A model generated the notes under the pieces. It was not told the origin of the DNA. It worked only from the letters and a program-made list of their open reading frames with translations, and made no database searches. Below are positions 53,407 to 62,310 of a stretch of DNA of 64,000 nt, piece after piece. Positions within the stretch are counted from its first letter, which is position 1. Every line of letters starts with the position of its first letter. This DNA comes from Alphaproteobacteria bacterium (lineage in GTDB: Bacteria; Pseudomonadota; Alphaproteobacteria; JANQMY01): positions 59,128 to 123,127 of the forward strand of contig JANQPL010000006.1 in the NCBI GenBank assembly GCA_028289425.1, given 5' to 3'. The position numbers and the translations under genes were made by a program.

Positions 53407-54549
53407 ATGGATCGCAGGCAAGCTTTGAAGAAGACGGCGGGCATTGCGGCAGGCTTGGGCCTGGCGGCCGGGATTGCCGCCTGCGACAATGGCGGCGACA
53501 GCGCGGCCTCGGACACCGGCGGGGCGCCCGCCATCGTCAGGAAGAAGCTCAATCTCAAAATGGTCACCACTTGGCCCAAGGGGCTGCCGGGTCTGGGGGA
53601 ATCGCCGGAACGCATCGCAGAGCGGGTAGAAGCGATGACCGATGGCGACGTAAAGATCAAAATCTATTCCGCCGGCGAGTTGGTTCCGGCGTTTGAAGCG
53701 TTCGATGCGGTCTCCACCGGCCAAGCCGACATGTATCACGGTGCGGAATATTACTGGCAGGGCAAATCCAAAGCGTTCAATTTCTTTACCGCCGTGCCCA
53801 TGGGGCTTACCTCCATCGAGAACAATGCGTGGATCTATCACGGCGGCGGCCAAGAGCTGTGGGACGAGCTTTCCGCGAAATTCAACATCAAGGCTATGCC
53901 CGCCGGAAACACCGGCGTTCAAATGGGCGGTTGGTTCCGTAAAGAGATCAACTCGCTCGATGATTTCAAGGGCCTGAAAATGCGCATGCCGGGTCTGGGC
54001 GGCGAAGTCTTGCGGCGCCTGGGCGCCAATGCGGAAGCGCTTGCCGGCCCGGAAATTTTCCAGGCGCTGCAGCAGGGCCGCATCGACGCCACCGAATGGG
54101 TTGGTCCGTGGAATGATCAATCTATGGGGTTCTATCGGGTGGCGAAGTATTATTACGTACCGGGCTTCCACGAGCCGGGCTCCACCCTGGCCGTCGGGAT
54201 CAACCTGAAAGTCTGGAACGACATGACCGACAGCCAGCGCATGATCATGAGCCAAGCCTGCATGGCCGAAGATAGTTTTGGCTATGCGCAATTCAATCAC
54301 TTCAATGCAGGGGCCCTGCGCAATTTGGTCGAAAAGCACGATGTGAAGATCCGCAGCTTCTCGCCGGAGATCAACACGGAAATCGCACGTTTGTCCGGCG
54401 AAGTTGTGAAGGAAACCGCCGAGACCGATGATCTCACCATGCGCATCTATCAGAGCTTCTTGAAGGCCCGGGCCGACGGCATTGCCTGGAGCCAAGTGGC
54501 CGATGAAGCCTATATGCGCGACCGCCGCCTGCCATACGATTACGGCTGA
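53407..54549 (+). CDS. TRAP transporter solute-binding protein (DctP family)
   Basis: 380 residues. The N-terminus MDRRQALKKTAGIAAG has a twin-arginine-like start, and GIAAC forms a lipobox, so it may be exported as a (Tat) lipoprotein and stay tethered instead of free in the periplasm. The DctP domain starts LNLKMVTTWPKGLPGL and contains MYHGAEYYWQGKSKAF, GVQMGGWFRKEIN and DATEWVGPWNDQSMGF. This form matches binding proteins for 2-oxo-acids such as pyruvate or mannitol-like ligands; the ligand is not certain. AAGGAG precedes the ATG by 10 bases. First gene of dctPQM. Confidence 0.92.
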   Translation: MDRRQALKKTAGIAAGLGLAAGIAACDNGGDSAASDTGGAPAIVRKKLNLKMVTTWPKGLPGLGESPERIAERVEAMTDGDVKIKIYSAGELVPAFEAFDAVSTGQADMYHGAEYYWQGKSKAFNFFTAVPMGLTSIENNAWIYHGGGQELWDELSAKFNIKAMPAGNTGVQMGGWFRKEINSLDDFKGLKMRMPGLGGEVLRRLGANAEALAGPEIFQALQQGRIDATEWVGPWNDQSMGFYRVAKYYYVPGFHEPGSTLAVGINLKVWNDMTDSQRMIMSQACMAEDSFGYAQFNHFNAGALRNLVEKHDVKIRSFSPEINTEIARLSGEVVKETAETDDLTMRIYQSFLKARADGIAWSQVADEAYMRDRRLPYDYG

Positions 54550-54575
54550 TCGGACGCGGGACCAGGGGACCCTCC

Positions 54576-55118
54576 GTGGGCAGATTAAAACCAATCGCAA
54601 CCGGTATCGACCGGCTTAATCAGACATTGGGATCGGCGGTGGCCTGGCTCACGCTGATCATGGTGCTGGTGCAATTCACCATTGTGGTCATGCGCTATGT
54701 GTTCGGCGTTGGTTACATCTACATGCAGGAATCCATTGTTTACATGCACGGGATTCTTTTTCTGCTGGGGGCCGGGTTCACCTTGCTGCACAATGGCCAT
54801 GTGCGCGTCGATCTGATTTATCGCGAAGCGTCAGTACGCCGGAAAGCGCTGACCGATCTTCTCGGGTCTCTGCTGCTGCTGATCCCGGTCATGATCTTGA
54901 TCCTGTGGGCCGCCTACCCTTATGTGCAAATATCCTGGTCGGTCTTGGAAGGCTCCAAAGAGACAAGCGGCATTCCGGGCATATACCTGCTCAAAACCAC
55001 CATCTTGATCTTTGCCATTCTGATGTTGCTGCAAGGCCTTTCCATGGCGATCCACGCTGCGCTGGTCTTGATGGGCGTTGAAGACGCCCCGGCCGAAGAA
55101 ACCCATACGGCGCTTTAG
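54576..55118 (+). CDS. TRAP transporter small permease (DctQ family)
   Basis: 180 residues with four membrane helices: about 18-40 (AVAWLTLIMVLVQFTIVV), 55-75, 93-115 and 138-160. The EsivYMHgilFllGAGFTL-like region is present as QESIVYMHGILFLLGAG. It forms the membrane part with DctM. GTG start, with AGGGGA seven bases upstream. It begins 26 bp after dctP and ends 14 bp before dctM. Confidence 0.92.
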   Translation: MGRLKPIATGIDRLNQTLGSAVAWLTLIMVLVQFTIVVMRYVFGVGYIYMQESIVYMHGILFLLGAGFTLLHNGHVRVDLIYREASVRRKALTDLLGSLLLLIPVMILILWAAYPYVQISWSVLEGSKETSGIPGIYLLKTTILIFAILMLLQGLSMAIHAALVLMGVEDAPAEETHTAL

Positions 55119-55132
55119 GACCGGTCCGCAAC

Positions 55133-56758
55133 ATGGATATTCGCGAAACCCTCGACATCATGATGTTTGTGGTGGCCTGTCTGGTTCTGCTGATGGGATA
55201 TCCCGTCGCGTTCTCCCTTGCCGGTGTTGCCCTTGCCTTTGCGTTCATCGGCGCGGCGTTGGGCGTGTTCGATATGTCGTTCTTGGGCTTCTTGCCCCAG
55301 CGCATCTTCGGTACCATGACCAATGAAGTGCTGATCGCCGTGCCGCTGTTCATTTTCATGGGGGTGATGCTCGAGCGGTCGCGGGTCGCCGAAGAATTGC
55401 TCGACACAATGGGGCGGCTGTTCGGCAGCATCCGCGGCGGCTTGGGCATATCGGTCACCATTGTGGGCGCATTGCTTGCGGCGTCCACGGGCATTGTGGG
55501 CGCCACCGTCGTCACCATGGGTCTGCTGTCGCTGCCCACCATGCTGAAACGCGGCTACGACCCGGCGCTTGCAACCGGATCGATCAGCGCGGCCGGAACT
55601 CTGGGACAGATCATCCCGCCGTCGATCGTGCTTGTCTTGCTAGGCGACGTTCTGTCGAATTCCCACAACGAAGCCCTGCGGTCGATGGGGGATTTTTCCG
55701 GCGACGTCATTTCCGTCGGCGATTTGTTTGCAGGCGCCCTTATGCCCGGCCTGCTGCTGGTGGCGATTTACATCTCGTATCAGATCGTGATGGCGGTGTT
55801 GTATCCCGCCTCATCACCGGCCATCCCCGCCGAAGAGCTTGCCGCCGACCGAGAAAACCTGATCAACCGGGTGATCCGCGCCCTGTTGCCACCCATTGTG
55901 CTGATCGTGGCCGTTTTGGGATCGATCCTAGCGGGCATCGCCACTCCCACCGAAGCCGCGGCCGTGGGCGCTGTCGGTTCCATTCTGCTGGCGGGCTATC
56001 GTTTTCAGGCCTTGGAAGTGGAAGAGATTGCGGCCGGTGGCGGGACAGCCACGGCAACCATGAAAATGGGCCCATGGCCGGGCATTGCCGCGGGCGGCGC
56101 CCTCATCGCCCTAATCGCACTCACCGCTTATGTGGATTTGCGCCTTACCCGTGACACGATTTCGTCCAGCGACCAGGCCGGCATCATCGCTGCTTTCGTT
56201 CTGTGTGGGATTATCGCCTGGGGCGTTTTGATCAGCTTACAGAGAGTATGGCGCAATGGCTGCCTGACCGACGTCATGCAAAGCACCACCCAAATCACGT
56301 CCATGGTTTTCGTCATTCTGATCGGCGCCGCATTGTTCAGCCTGGTGTTCCGGGGCCTGGGCGGTGATGAAACGGTCGAGAACTTCCTTAACAGCATGCC
56401 AGGCGGCGCCGTGGGTGCCATGGTCACCGTCATGATCGTCATGTTCATACTGGGCTTCTTCCTCGACTTTATCGAGATCACCTTTGTCGTGGTGCCGCTG
56501 GTGGCGCCCGTGCTTATGGCCATGGGAATCGACCCGGTCTGGCTGGGCGTGATGATGGCAATCAATTTGCAGACATCATTCCTCACGCCGCCCTTTGGCT
56601 TCGCTTTGTTTTATCTGCGAGGTGTGGCGCCGGACAGTGTGAAAACCACGGACATTTATCGGGGTGTCATCCCGTTTGTCTTCCTGCAAATTCTGGTACT
56701 GGGAATTCTGTCGATGTTCCCGGCCATTGCCACTTGGCTGCCGTCGGTGATTTTTTAG
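55133..56758 (+). CDS. TRAP transporter large permease (DctM family)
   Basis: 541 residues with about 12-13 membrane helices, somewhat longer than the usual ~430 because of an extra hydrophobic region near residues 290-370 (AAGGALIALIALTAYVDL, IIAAFVLCGIIAWGVLI), as found in the long DctM group. Typical parts are VGATVVTMGLLSLPTML, GTLGQIIPPSIVLVLLGD and, at the end, NLQTSFLTPPFGFALFYLRG. It uses the Na+ gradient to import the ligand delivered by DctP. Its TAG stop overlaps by 4 bases the stop of the convergent SDR gene. Confidence 0.94.
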   Translation: MDIRETLDIMMFVVACLVLLMGYPVAFSLAGVALAFAFIGAALGVFDMSFLGFLPQRIFGTMTNEVLIAVPLFIFMGVMLERSRVAEELLDTMGRLFGSIRGGLGISVTIVGALLAASTGIVGATVVTMGLLSLPTMLKRGYDPALATGSISAAGTLGQIIPPSIVLVLLGDVLSNSHNEALRSMGDFSGDVISVGDLFAGALMPGLLLVAIYISYQIVMAVLYPASSPAIPAEELAADRENLINRVIRALLPPIVLIVAVLGSILAGIATPTEAAAVGAVGSILLAGYRFQALEVEEIAAGGGTATATMKMGPWPGIAAGGALIALIALTAYVDLRLTRDTISSSDQAGIIAAFVLCGIIAWGVLISLQRVWRNGCLTDVMQSTTQITSMVFVILIGAALFSLVFRGLGGDETVENFLNSMPGGAVGAMVTVMIVMFILGFFLDFIEITFVVVPLVAPVLMAMGIDPVWLGVMMAINLQTSFLTPPFGFALFYLRGVAPDSVKTTDIYRGVIPFVFLQILVLGILSMFPAIATWLPSVIF

Positions 56759-57540
56759 GAAAGTTCCTGCATCAGCTTGGTTAGGTTGGGCTGCCCTGTG
56801 TGCGCTGTCTGGCCGCCATCGGCGACGACAATGCTGCCCGTCATAAAGGACGCCTCGTCGGATGCCAAAAAGCAGATCACGTTCGCCATCTCTTCGGGGG
56901 TGCCGTAGCGGCCAATGGGGATCCCCGCCTGCCAATGATCCGCCACCGGGCCGGCGAGCAGCCCTTCTTCTGTAAGGCCTGTTTTGATCAAGCCCGGACA
57001 GATTGCATTGATGCGAATATTGTCCTTACCGTGATCAATCGCCATGGACTTGGTGTAGTTGATCACGGCCCCTTTGGCAGCGTTGTAGACGGAAAAACCA
57101 TAATCGCCGAACAGGCCCGATATGGACGCCGTGTTCACGATCGCGCCGCCGCCGCGCTTGCGCATTTCCGGAATGGCCACCCGGCAGGCATAGTAAATGC
57201 TGTGAAGATCGACCGCGATGACCTTATGCCAGTCCTCGGGCGTAAGATCGGGCGTCTCGGCTAAGGATCCAATCCCTGCATTGTTCACCAGGATATCGAG
57301 GCCGCCAAACTCAGCCACTGTCGCCTCTATCAGCCCTTCGACCTCTTCTTGAACCGCCACATCCACATGGCGGTAGGACGCTTTGCCGGCAGGCAGTGTG
57401 TCGACCAGTGCCTGGCCTGGTCCGTCGTTGAGATCCGCAAGCATCACGCTCGCCCCTTCGGCCGCGAGCCGCTTGACCGTGGCAGCTCCGATGCCGGACG
57501 CACCGCCCGTGACGACGGCAACTTTGTTTTCGAACCGCAT
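56755..57540 (-). CDS. SDR family oxidoreductase
   Basis: 261 residues of a classical short-chain dehydrogenase. NAD(P) site TGGASGIGAATVKRLAA, DLNDGPGQAL after the second strand (Asp favours NAD), NNAGIGSLAE, Ser in NTASISGLFG, and YNAAKGA (YxxxK). The C-terminus TGSIVVADGGQTAHTG is normal. The substrate is unknown. The ATG at 57540 is chosen because AAGGAA precedes it and it starts directly before the fold; the open frame goes on upstream into the parC end region without a proper start. Its last codons overlap the dctM stop. Confidence 0.9.
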   Translation of the reverse strand: MRFENKVAVVTGGASGIGAATVKRLAAEGASVMLADLNDGPGQALVDTLPAGKASYRHVDVAVQEEVEGLIEATVAEFGGLDILVNNAGIGSLAETPDLTPEDWHKVIAVDLHSIYYACRVAIPEMRKRGGGAIVNTASISGLFGDYGFSVYNAAKGAVINYTKSMAIDHGKDNIRINAICPGLIKTGLTEEGLLAGPVADHWQAGIPIGRYGTPEEMANVICFLASDEASFMTGSIVVADGGQTAHTGQPNLTKLMQELS

Positions 57541-57575
57541 TTGCTTTTCCTTCCGCCAGAAGTGCGCGGCGGAGC

Positions 57576-59804
57576 TTACATGAACTTGTTCCGGCGCGGG
57601 AAGCCCTTGGGCGGCAAACGTCCTGCATTGCCCCGCGCGCCCAACCAATCCCGCAAGTCTTCAAAGACGCGCTGGCGCCCGCCGGTATCGATCACGGTGA
57701 GGCCGTCCTCGTTGTCGAAGGTGATGACGTCAGACAGGCCCCCATCTTTGTACTTCTGGAGCTTTACGCCCCGTCCGCGCGCCATCTGAGGCAGCTCGTC
57801 GGTGGGGAACAGAAGCATTTTGCGGTTTTCGCCGATGACGGCCACATGATCACCGCCCGCATCAGCGCAGGCCTGGGCTTCCACATCGCCGGACACATTC
57901 AGCACTTGTTTGCCGCCCCGTTTCATGGCGATCACATCTTCCTGCGCAACAACGAAACCATAGCCGGACGACGCGGCCACGACCAGCTTGCCGTCCGGCT
58001 CGTAGACGAACAGGTCGACAATGTCTTGGGCTTCGTCCATATCGATCATGAGGCGCACGGGCTCGCCATTACCGCGACCGCCCGGCAGCTTGTCGCAGCC
58101 CAGCGTGTAGAACCGCCCGTTCGTGGCAAACAATAATAGCTTGTCCGTTGTTTCCGTATACAGAATGAATCGGGCCCGATCGCCTTCCTTGTATTTGATG
58201 TCGCTGGTTTTCTCCACATGTCCTTTCATGGAGCGGATCCAGCCTTTCTCGGAACAAATGACCGTAATGGGCTCTTTGGGGATCATTTCCTCAAAGTCGA
58301 TAATGTCCGCTTCGGGGGGATCCTCGAAACTGGTGCGGCGCCTGCCGAGTTCCGTCTTCTGACCGAACTTGGTTTTAATTTCCTTGATTTCCTCGGAGAC
58401 CCGTTGCCATTGCAAATCTTCGGATTTAATCAGGGCGCGCAGATCTTTCCGTTCGCCCTTGAGCTTACGGTCTTCCTTCTTGATCTCCATCTCTTCCAGC
58501 TTGCGCAAGCTGCGAAGGCGCATATTGAGGATCGCTTCGGCTTGGGTATCGGTGAGATCGAAAGTGGCGATCAGTTCTTGTTTCGGCTCATCTTCTTCCC
58601 GGATGATGCGGATCACCTCATCCAGATTGAGATAGGCGACGAGATAGCCGGCCAACACCTCCAACCGGTTTTCGATCTTCTCGAGCCGGTAGCGGCTGCG
58701 GCGCACCAGCACTTCGCGACGATGGTCGAGGAATGCCCGCAACACCTCGTCCAGAGACATGACCAGGGGTACGCCGTCGGCGTCCAGCACGTTCATGTTG
58801 AGGGAAATGCGCGATTCGAGATCCGTCAGCCGGAACAGGCTTTCCATCAGCACGGCGGCGTCGATGGTGCGATTTTTCGGAACCAGGATCAGCCTTATGT
58901 CTTCCGCGGATTCATCGCGCACATCGTCCAGCAAAGGCAGCTTCTTGCCTTGGATGAGATCGGCGATCTTTTCGATGAGCTTCGATTTTTGAACCTGGTA
59001 GGGAATTTCGGTGACCACAATCTGGTACGCGCCGCGGGGCAATTCTTCCACTTCCCACCGCGCGCGCACGCGGAAGCCCCCCCGGCCCGTGCGATAGGCT
59101 TCCAGAATACTGTCTTGCGGCTCCACCAAAATGCCGCCCGTAGGTAAATCCGGACCCGGAATATATTTGACCAGGCTTTCAAGCCGCGCCTTGGGCGTTT
59201 TGATCAGGTGCAACAGCGCATCGCAAATCTCACCCGCATTGTGCGGCGGTATGCTGGTCGCCATGCCCACGGCGATACCAGAAGAGCCATTGGCCAGCAG
59301 ATTTGGAAATGCCGCCGGCAACACAACGGGCTCTTGTGCGTCCCCATCATAAGTTTCGCGGAAATCGACCGTGTCTTCGTCGATCCCCTCCAGAAGGGCT
59401 TCGGCAATCGCGGTCAGGCGCGCTTCCGTGTAGCGCATGGCCGCCGCATTATCGCCGTCGATGTTGCCGAAATTCCCCTGCCCTTCGATCAACGGATAAC
59501 GCACGGCGAAATCCTGCGCGAGACGCACCAAGGCGTCATAGACCGCTTGGTCGCCATGCGGGTGATACTGGCCGATCACGTCGCCCACCACGCGGGCCGA
59601 TTTCTTGAAGCTCGAATTGGGGTCGAGCTTCAATTGGCGCATGGCGTAAAGCAGCCGCCGATGAACGGGTTTGAGGCCATCGCGCACATCCGGCAGTGCC
59701 CGATGGGTGATGGTGGACAGCGCGTAGGCCAGATACCGCTCGCTCAGCGCGCGCGACAGCGGCGTATCCCGAATATCATCTAACGCAGTTACATTCCCTG
59801 CCAT
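57576..59804 (-). CDS. parC: DNA topoisomerase IV subunit A
   Basis: 742 residues, the ParC length in this class. [33 protein letters not shown], shown here only as [18 protein letters not shown], starts the breakage-reunion domain; [17 protein letters not shown] is conserved, and AMRYTEARL holds the active Tyr. The GyrA-type coiled tower (about 340-500) and a C-terminal beta-pinwheel (about 500-735) follow. It decatenates chromosomes with ParE. No GyrA-box is evident at the pinwheel start, which supports ParC. GAGGT lies five bases before the ATG. It follows recO by 73 bp. Confidence 0.95.
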   Translation of the reverse strand: MAGNVTALDDIRDTPLSRALSERYLAYALSTITHRALPDVRDGLKPVHRRLLYAMRQLKLDPNSSFKKSARVVGDVIGQYHPHGDQAVYDALVRLAQDFAVRYPLIEGQGNFGNIDGDNAAAMRYTEARLTAIAEALLEGIDEDTVDFRETYDGDAQEPVVLPAAFPNLLANGSSGIAVGMATSIPPHNAGEICDALLHLIKTPKARLESLVKYIPGPDLPTGGILVEPQDSILEAYRTGRGGFRVRARWEVEELPRGAYQIVVTEIPYQVQKSKLIEKIADLIQGKKLPLLDDVRDESAEDIRLILVPKNRTIDAAVLMESLFRLTDLESRISLNMNVLDADGVPLVMSLDEVLRAFLDHRREVLVRRSRYRLEKIENRLEVLAGYLVAYLNLDEVIRIIREEDEPKQELIATFDLTDTQAEAILNMRLRSLRKLEEMEIKKEDRKLKGERKDLRALIKSEDLQWQRVSEEIKEIKTKFGQKTELGRRRTSFEDPPEADIIDFEEMIPKEPITVICSEKGWIRSMKGHVEKTSDIKYKEGDRARFILYTETTDKLLLFATNGRFYTLGCDKLPGGRGNGEPVRLMIDMDEAQDIVDLFVYEPDGKLVVAASSGYGFVVAQEDVIAMKRGGKQVLNVSGDVEAQACADAGGDHVAVIGENRKMLLFPTDELPQMARGRGVKLQKYKDGGLSDVITFDNEDGLTVIDTGGRQRVFEDLRDWLGARGNAGRLPPKGFPRRNKFM

Positions 59805-59877
59805 TATGACCTCATCTTATGAGCGGCGGCGCCCCAAAGGCGCGCATGTTAAACCAGATTCGGCGGTGCAATTGAAA

Positions 59878-60621
59878 TCACTGTTTGGCGGCCTCGCTGC
59901 GGCGGCGCAGAAGACCTAAGAAGTGTTGCCGTGCCTCTGGCAGCGGCACTTGATGCGGCGCCAAAAGATGCCGCTCTATGAAATACTCCGTCAGCCGGAA
60001 GCCATTCAGAATGTCGTCCAAAGTCGGATGCGCGTTTTGCGATGACAACAGGAAGTCCGGCAGGGGCAGCATTTTGTCTTTGTAGACTGCGCCCGCCTCC
60101 CGGCTCACCGCACGCCCACTGCGCGGCGATACGTAGATCAAATCATCGGTCGACCCGGTCGCAGCGCAAGAGCTGAAGTCGAGCCCGAACCCCAGCTCAT
60201 TGATGAGCGCCAACTCCCACCGGACAAGCAGCGCAGGCCAAATCTCGTCGTCCTCGATCGTGTCCAGCCAATAGGCAAGCCCATGATAAAGCGGCGCATG
60301 GGGCTCCCGCTCCGGCAGCGCGGCGGAGGCAAGGGCCGCAACGGCGCGCACACCGGCAAGCGCCATTGGATTTTCGATTAGCGCCGCCGCCCGCGAGGTG
60401 TCCGGGTCCACCGTAAAGGTGCCCAAATGCTCCGACAGCCGCGCGCGCCAGCGCACTCTGAGGGAATTGCCTGTCTGCAGGAAACTGCGCAGGGTTTTGG
60501 AACGGCCGCCCCGCACCAATCCCAGATGGCGCCCATGGTTTTCCGACAAGACTTCAAGAATGGCCGCCGACTCGCCATGCCGGCGGACGCCCAAAACAAT
60601 TGCTGAATCATGCCATTCCAT
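59878..60621 (-). CDS. recO: DNA repair protein RecO
   Basis: 247 residues, as usual. The N-terminal OB fold reads MEWHDSAIVLGVRRHGESAAILEVL, of which DSAIVLGVRRHGE is typical; GLVRGGRSKTLRSFLQTGN follows. The helical C-terminal part has LDFSSCAATGSTDDLIYVSP and AYWLDTIEDDEIWPALLVRWEL. Only one Cys of the zinc-finger type remains, as in many alphaproteobacterial RecO. It helps RecA load at gaps together with RecF/RecR. It begins 20 bp after era. Confidence 0.93.
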   Translation of the reverse strand: MEWHDSAIVLGVRRHGESAAILEVLSENHGRHLGLVRGGRSKTLRSFLQTGNSLRVRWRARLSEHLGTFTVDPDTSRAAALIENPMALAGVRAVAALASAALPEREPHAPLYHGLAYWLDTIEDDEIWPALLVRWELALINELGFGLDFSSCAATGSTDDLIYVSPRSGRAVSREAGAVYKDKMLPLPDFLLSSQNAHPTLDDILNGFRLTEYFIERHLLAPHQVPLPEARQHFLGLLRRRSEAAKQ

Positions 60622-60641
60622 AGGACAATTTCCAGTCGCGT

Positions 60642-61574
60642 CTAGTCGCGCGGAAAATCAAGGCCGATATTCTTGTAGCGCTCCGGATCATCGCCCCATC
60701 GGCTGCGCACCTTCGCAAACAGGAAAAGATGCACCGGGCACCCAAGCGCCTCAGCGATATCCCTGCGTGCCTCCGCGCCAATCGCTTTGATCGTGCGGCC
60801 GCCCTTGCCCAACACAATGGCCTTCTGGCTGTCGCGTTCGACGAAGATGGTTTGCTCGATCTTCACACTGCCGTCTTTGCGGGGTTCCCATGTGTCGGTT
60901 TCCACCGTGGAGGCATAGGGCAATTCCTGGTGAAGGCGCAGGAACAATTTCTCGCGCGTAATCTCGGCCGCCAACAAGCGCACGGGAACGTCCGCAGCCT
61001 GATCTTCCGGGTACAGCCATGGACCTTGAGGCATGCGCGACACCACATAATCGAATAGATCGTCCACACCGTCGCCGTTCAAAGCCGAAATCATAAAGAC
61101 ATGTTCAAACACCTGTGCGTCGTTCAATTCGGCGGTCATGCGCAGCAGATCTTCTTTGTCGAGCTGATCGATCTTGTTGAGCACGGCGACCACATTCAGG
61201 TCTTTCGTTCGTATCTTCTCGATGATTTGGTCGATCTGTGCACTGGCCTTTTTGTTGGACGGCGTCCATTGGGCCGCATCGATCAGCAAAATCACCAGAT
61301 CCGCTTCCGCCGTGCCGCCCCAGGCGGCGTCCACCATGGCGCGGTCCAAGCGCCGCTTCGGTTCGAAGAGACCCGGTGTATCCACAAAAATGATCTGCGC
61401 CTTGTCTTTCATGGCAACGCCCCTCAACAAGGCGCGGGTGGTTTGCACCTTGTGGGTCACGATGGCGACTTTCGACCCCACCAACCGATTGAGCAGGGTG
61501 GATTTGCCCGCATTTGTGGCACCGATAATCGTCACAAATCCGCAGACGGTGCTGTCGGGAGACCGTTCGGTCAC
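60642..61574 (-). CDS. era: GTPase Era
   Basis: 310 residues. G1 GATNAGKSTLLNRLVGSKV, switch region THKVQTTR, G3 VDTPG, G4 LNKID, and a C-terminal KH domain with ERDSQKAIVLGKGGRTIKAIG, here read as KAIVLGKGGRTIKAIG. It binds 16S rRNA near its 3' end during 30S assembly. The start is GTG at 61574, which overlaps the rnc stop as GTGA and gives TERSPDSTVCGFV; a longer frame to 61598 lies inside rnc and is not needed. Coupled to rnc. Confidence 0.95.
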   Translation of the reverse strand: MTERSPDSTVCGFVTIIGATNAGKSTLLNRLVGSKVAIVTHKVQTTRALLRGVAMKDKAQIIFVDTPGLFEPKRRLDRAMVDAAWGGTAEADLVILLIDAAQWTPSNKKASAQIDQIIEKIRTKDLNVVAVLNKIDQLDKEDLLRMTAELNDAQVFEHVFMISALNGDGVDDLFDYVVSRMPQGPWLYPEDQAADVPVRLLAAEITREKLFLRLHQELPYASTVETDTWEPRKDGSVKIEQTIFVERDSQKAIVLGKGGRTIKAIGAEARRDIAEALGCPVHLFLFAKVRSRWGDDPERYKNIGLDFPRD

Positions 61575-62308
61575 TGGCCATCCCCGTCGGTGGGCCAAAT
61601 TCCCGATTGCCTGAGCATGGCTTCGGCGGCGGCCTGCTCAGCGCTACGCTTCGAACTGCCCTTGGCGTGCGCCTCCGGGAACCCGGACAGCACCGCTTTC
61701 ATGACAAATTGGGGGGCATGATCCGGACCCGACCGGTCCACCAGCTCATAGATCGGCGGCGCGAGCCCCCGGGCCTGTGCCCATTCCTGCAGCGTGGTCT
61801 TGGCATCGCGTGGAATCTCGTCGAGTTCCGAGACGCGATCTCCCCAATAGCGCTGAATGAATTTCTGCGCTGGGGCCAATCCGCCGTCCAAAAACAAGGC
61901 GCCGATGACCGCTTCGCAGGCATCGGCAATGATCGCCTTGCGCGAACGGTCATTGACCTGCTTGTTATCGCCCTGCCCAATACGCATGAAACTTTCCAGG
62001 TCGATTTCCTGGGCCACCAAAGCGAGCGCATCCTTGCGCACCAGTGCGTTCAACCGCGGCGCCAACCCGCCTTCTTTTTCTTTCGGAAAGCGCCGCACCA
62101 ATATATCGGCAACCACCAGACCCAGCACACGGTCGCCCAGAAACTCGAGCCGCTCGTAGTCCGGCGCGCCTTCCTGCTGGCGCTGATTGGTAGCGAACGA
62201 CGCATGCGTCAATGCTTCAACCAAAAGCCCTTGGTTTTGGAAGGTGTAGCCCAATCGATCTTGCAGCGTGTCGAGGCTTTGCACCGCCACACCGTCGCGC
62301 GCGGGCAT
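61571..62308 (-). CDS. rnc: Ribonuclease III
   Basis: 245 residues. The RNase III signature ERLEFLGDRVLGLVVADIL and the second acidic cluster DACEAVIGALFLDGG give the Mg2+-dependent active site. The C-terminal dsRNA-binding domain runs from about residue 170 (DAKTTLQEWAQARGLAPPIYEL) to GSSKRSAEQAAAEAML. It processes rRNA precursors and mRNA hairpins. The start ATG at 62308 lies 2 bp after the lepB stop and gives a normal length; the frame itself continues 22 codons upstream inside lepB. It overlaps era by GTGA. Confidence 0.95.
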   Translation of the reverse strand: MPARDGVAVQSLDTLQDRLGYTFQNQGLLVEALTHASFATNQRQQEGAPDYERLEFLGDRVLGLVVADILVRRFPKEKEGGLAPRLNALVRKDALALVAQEIDLESFMRIGQGDNKQVNDRSRKAIIADACEAVIGALFLDGGLAPAQKFIQRYWGDRVSELDEIPRDAKTTLQEWAQARGLAPPIYELVDRSGPDHAPQFVMKAVLSGFPEAHAKGSSKRSAEQAAAEAMLRQSGIWPTDGDGQ

Positions 62309-62310
62309 CT

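Noticed and set aside
53389..54600. 403-codon open frame antisense to the TRAP binding protein
   Set aside because: The sense frame is an unmistakable DctP protein with a ribosome-binding site; the antisense product has no recognisable domain.
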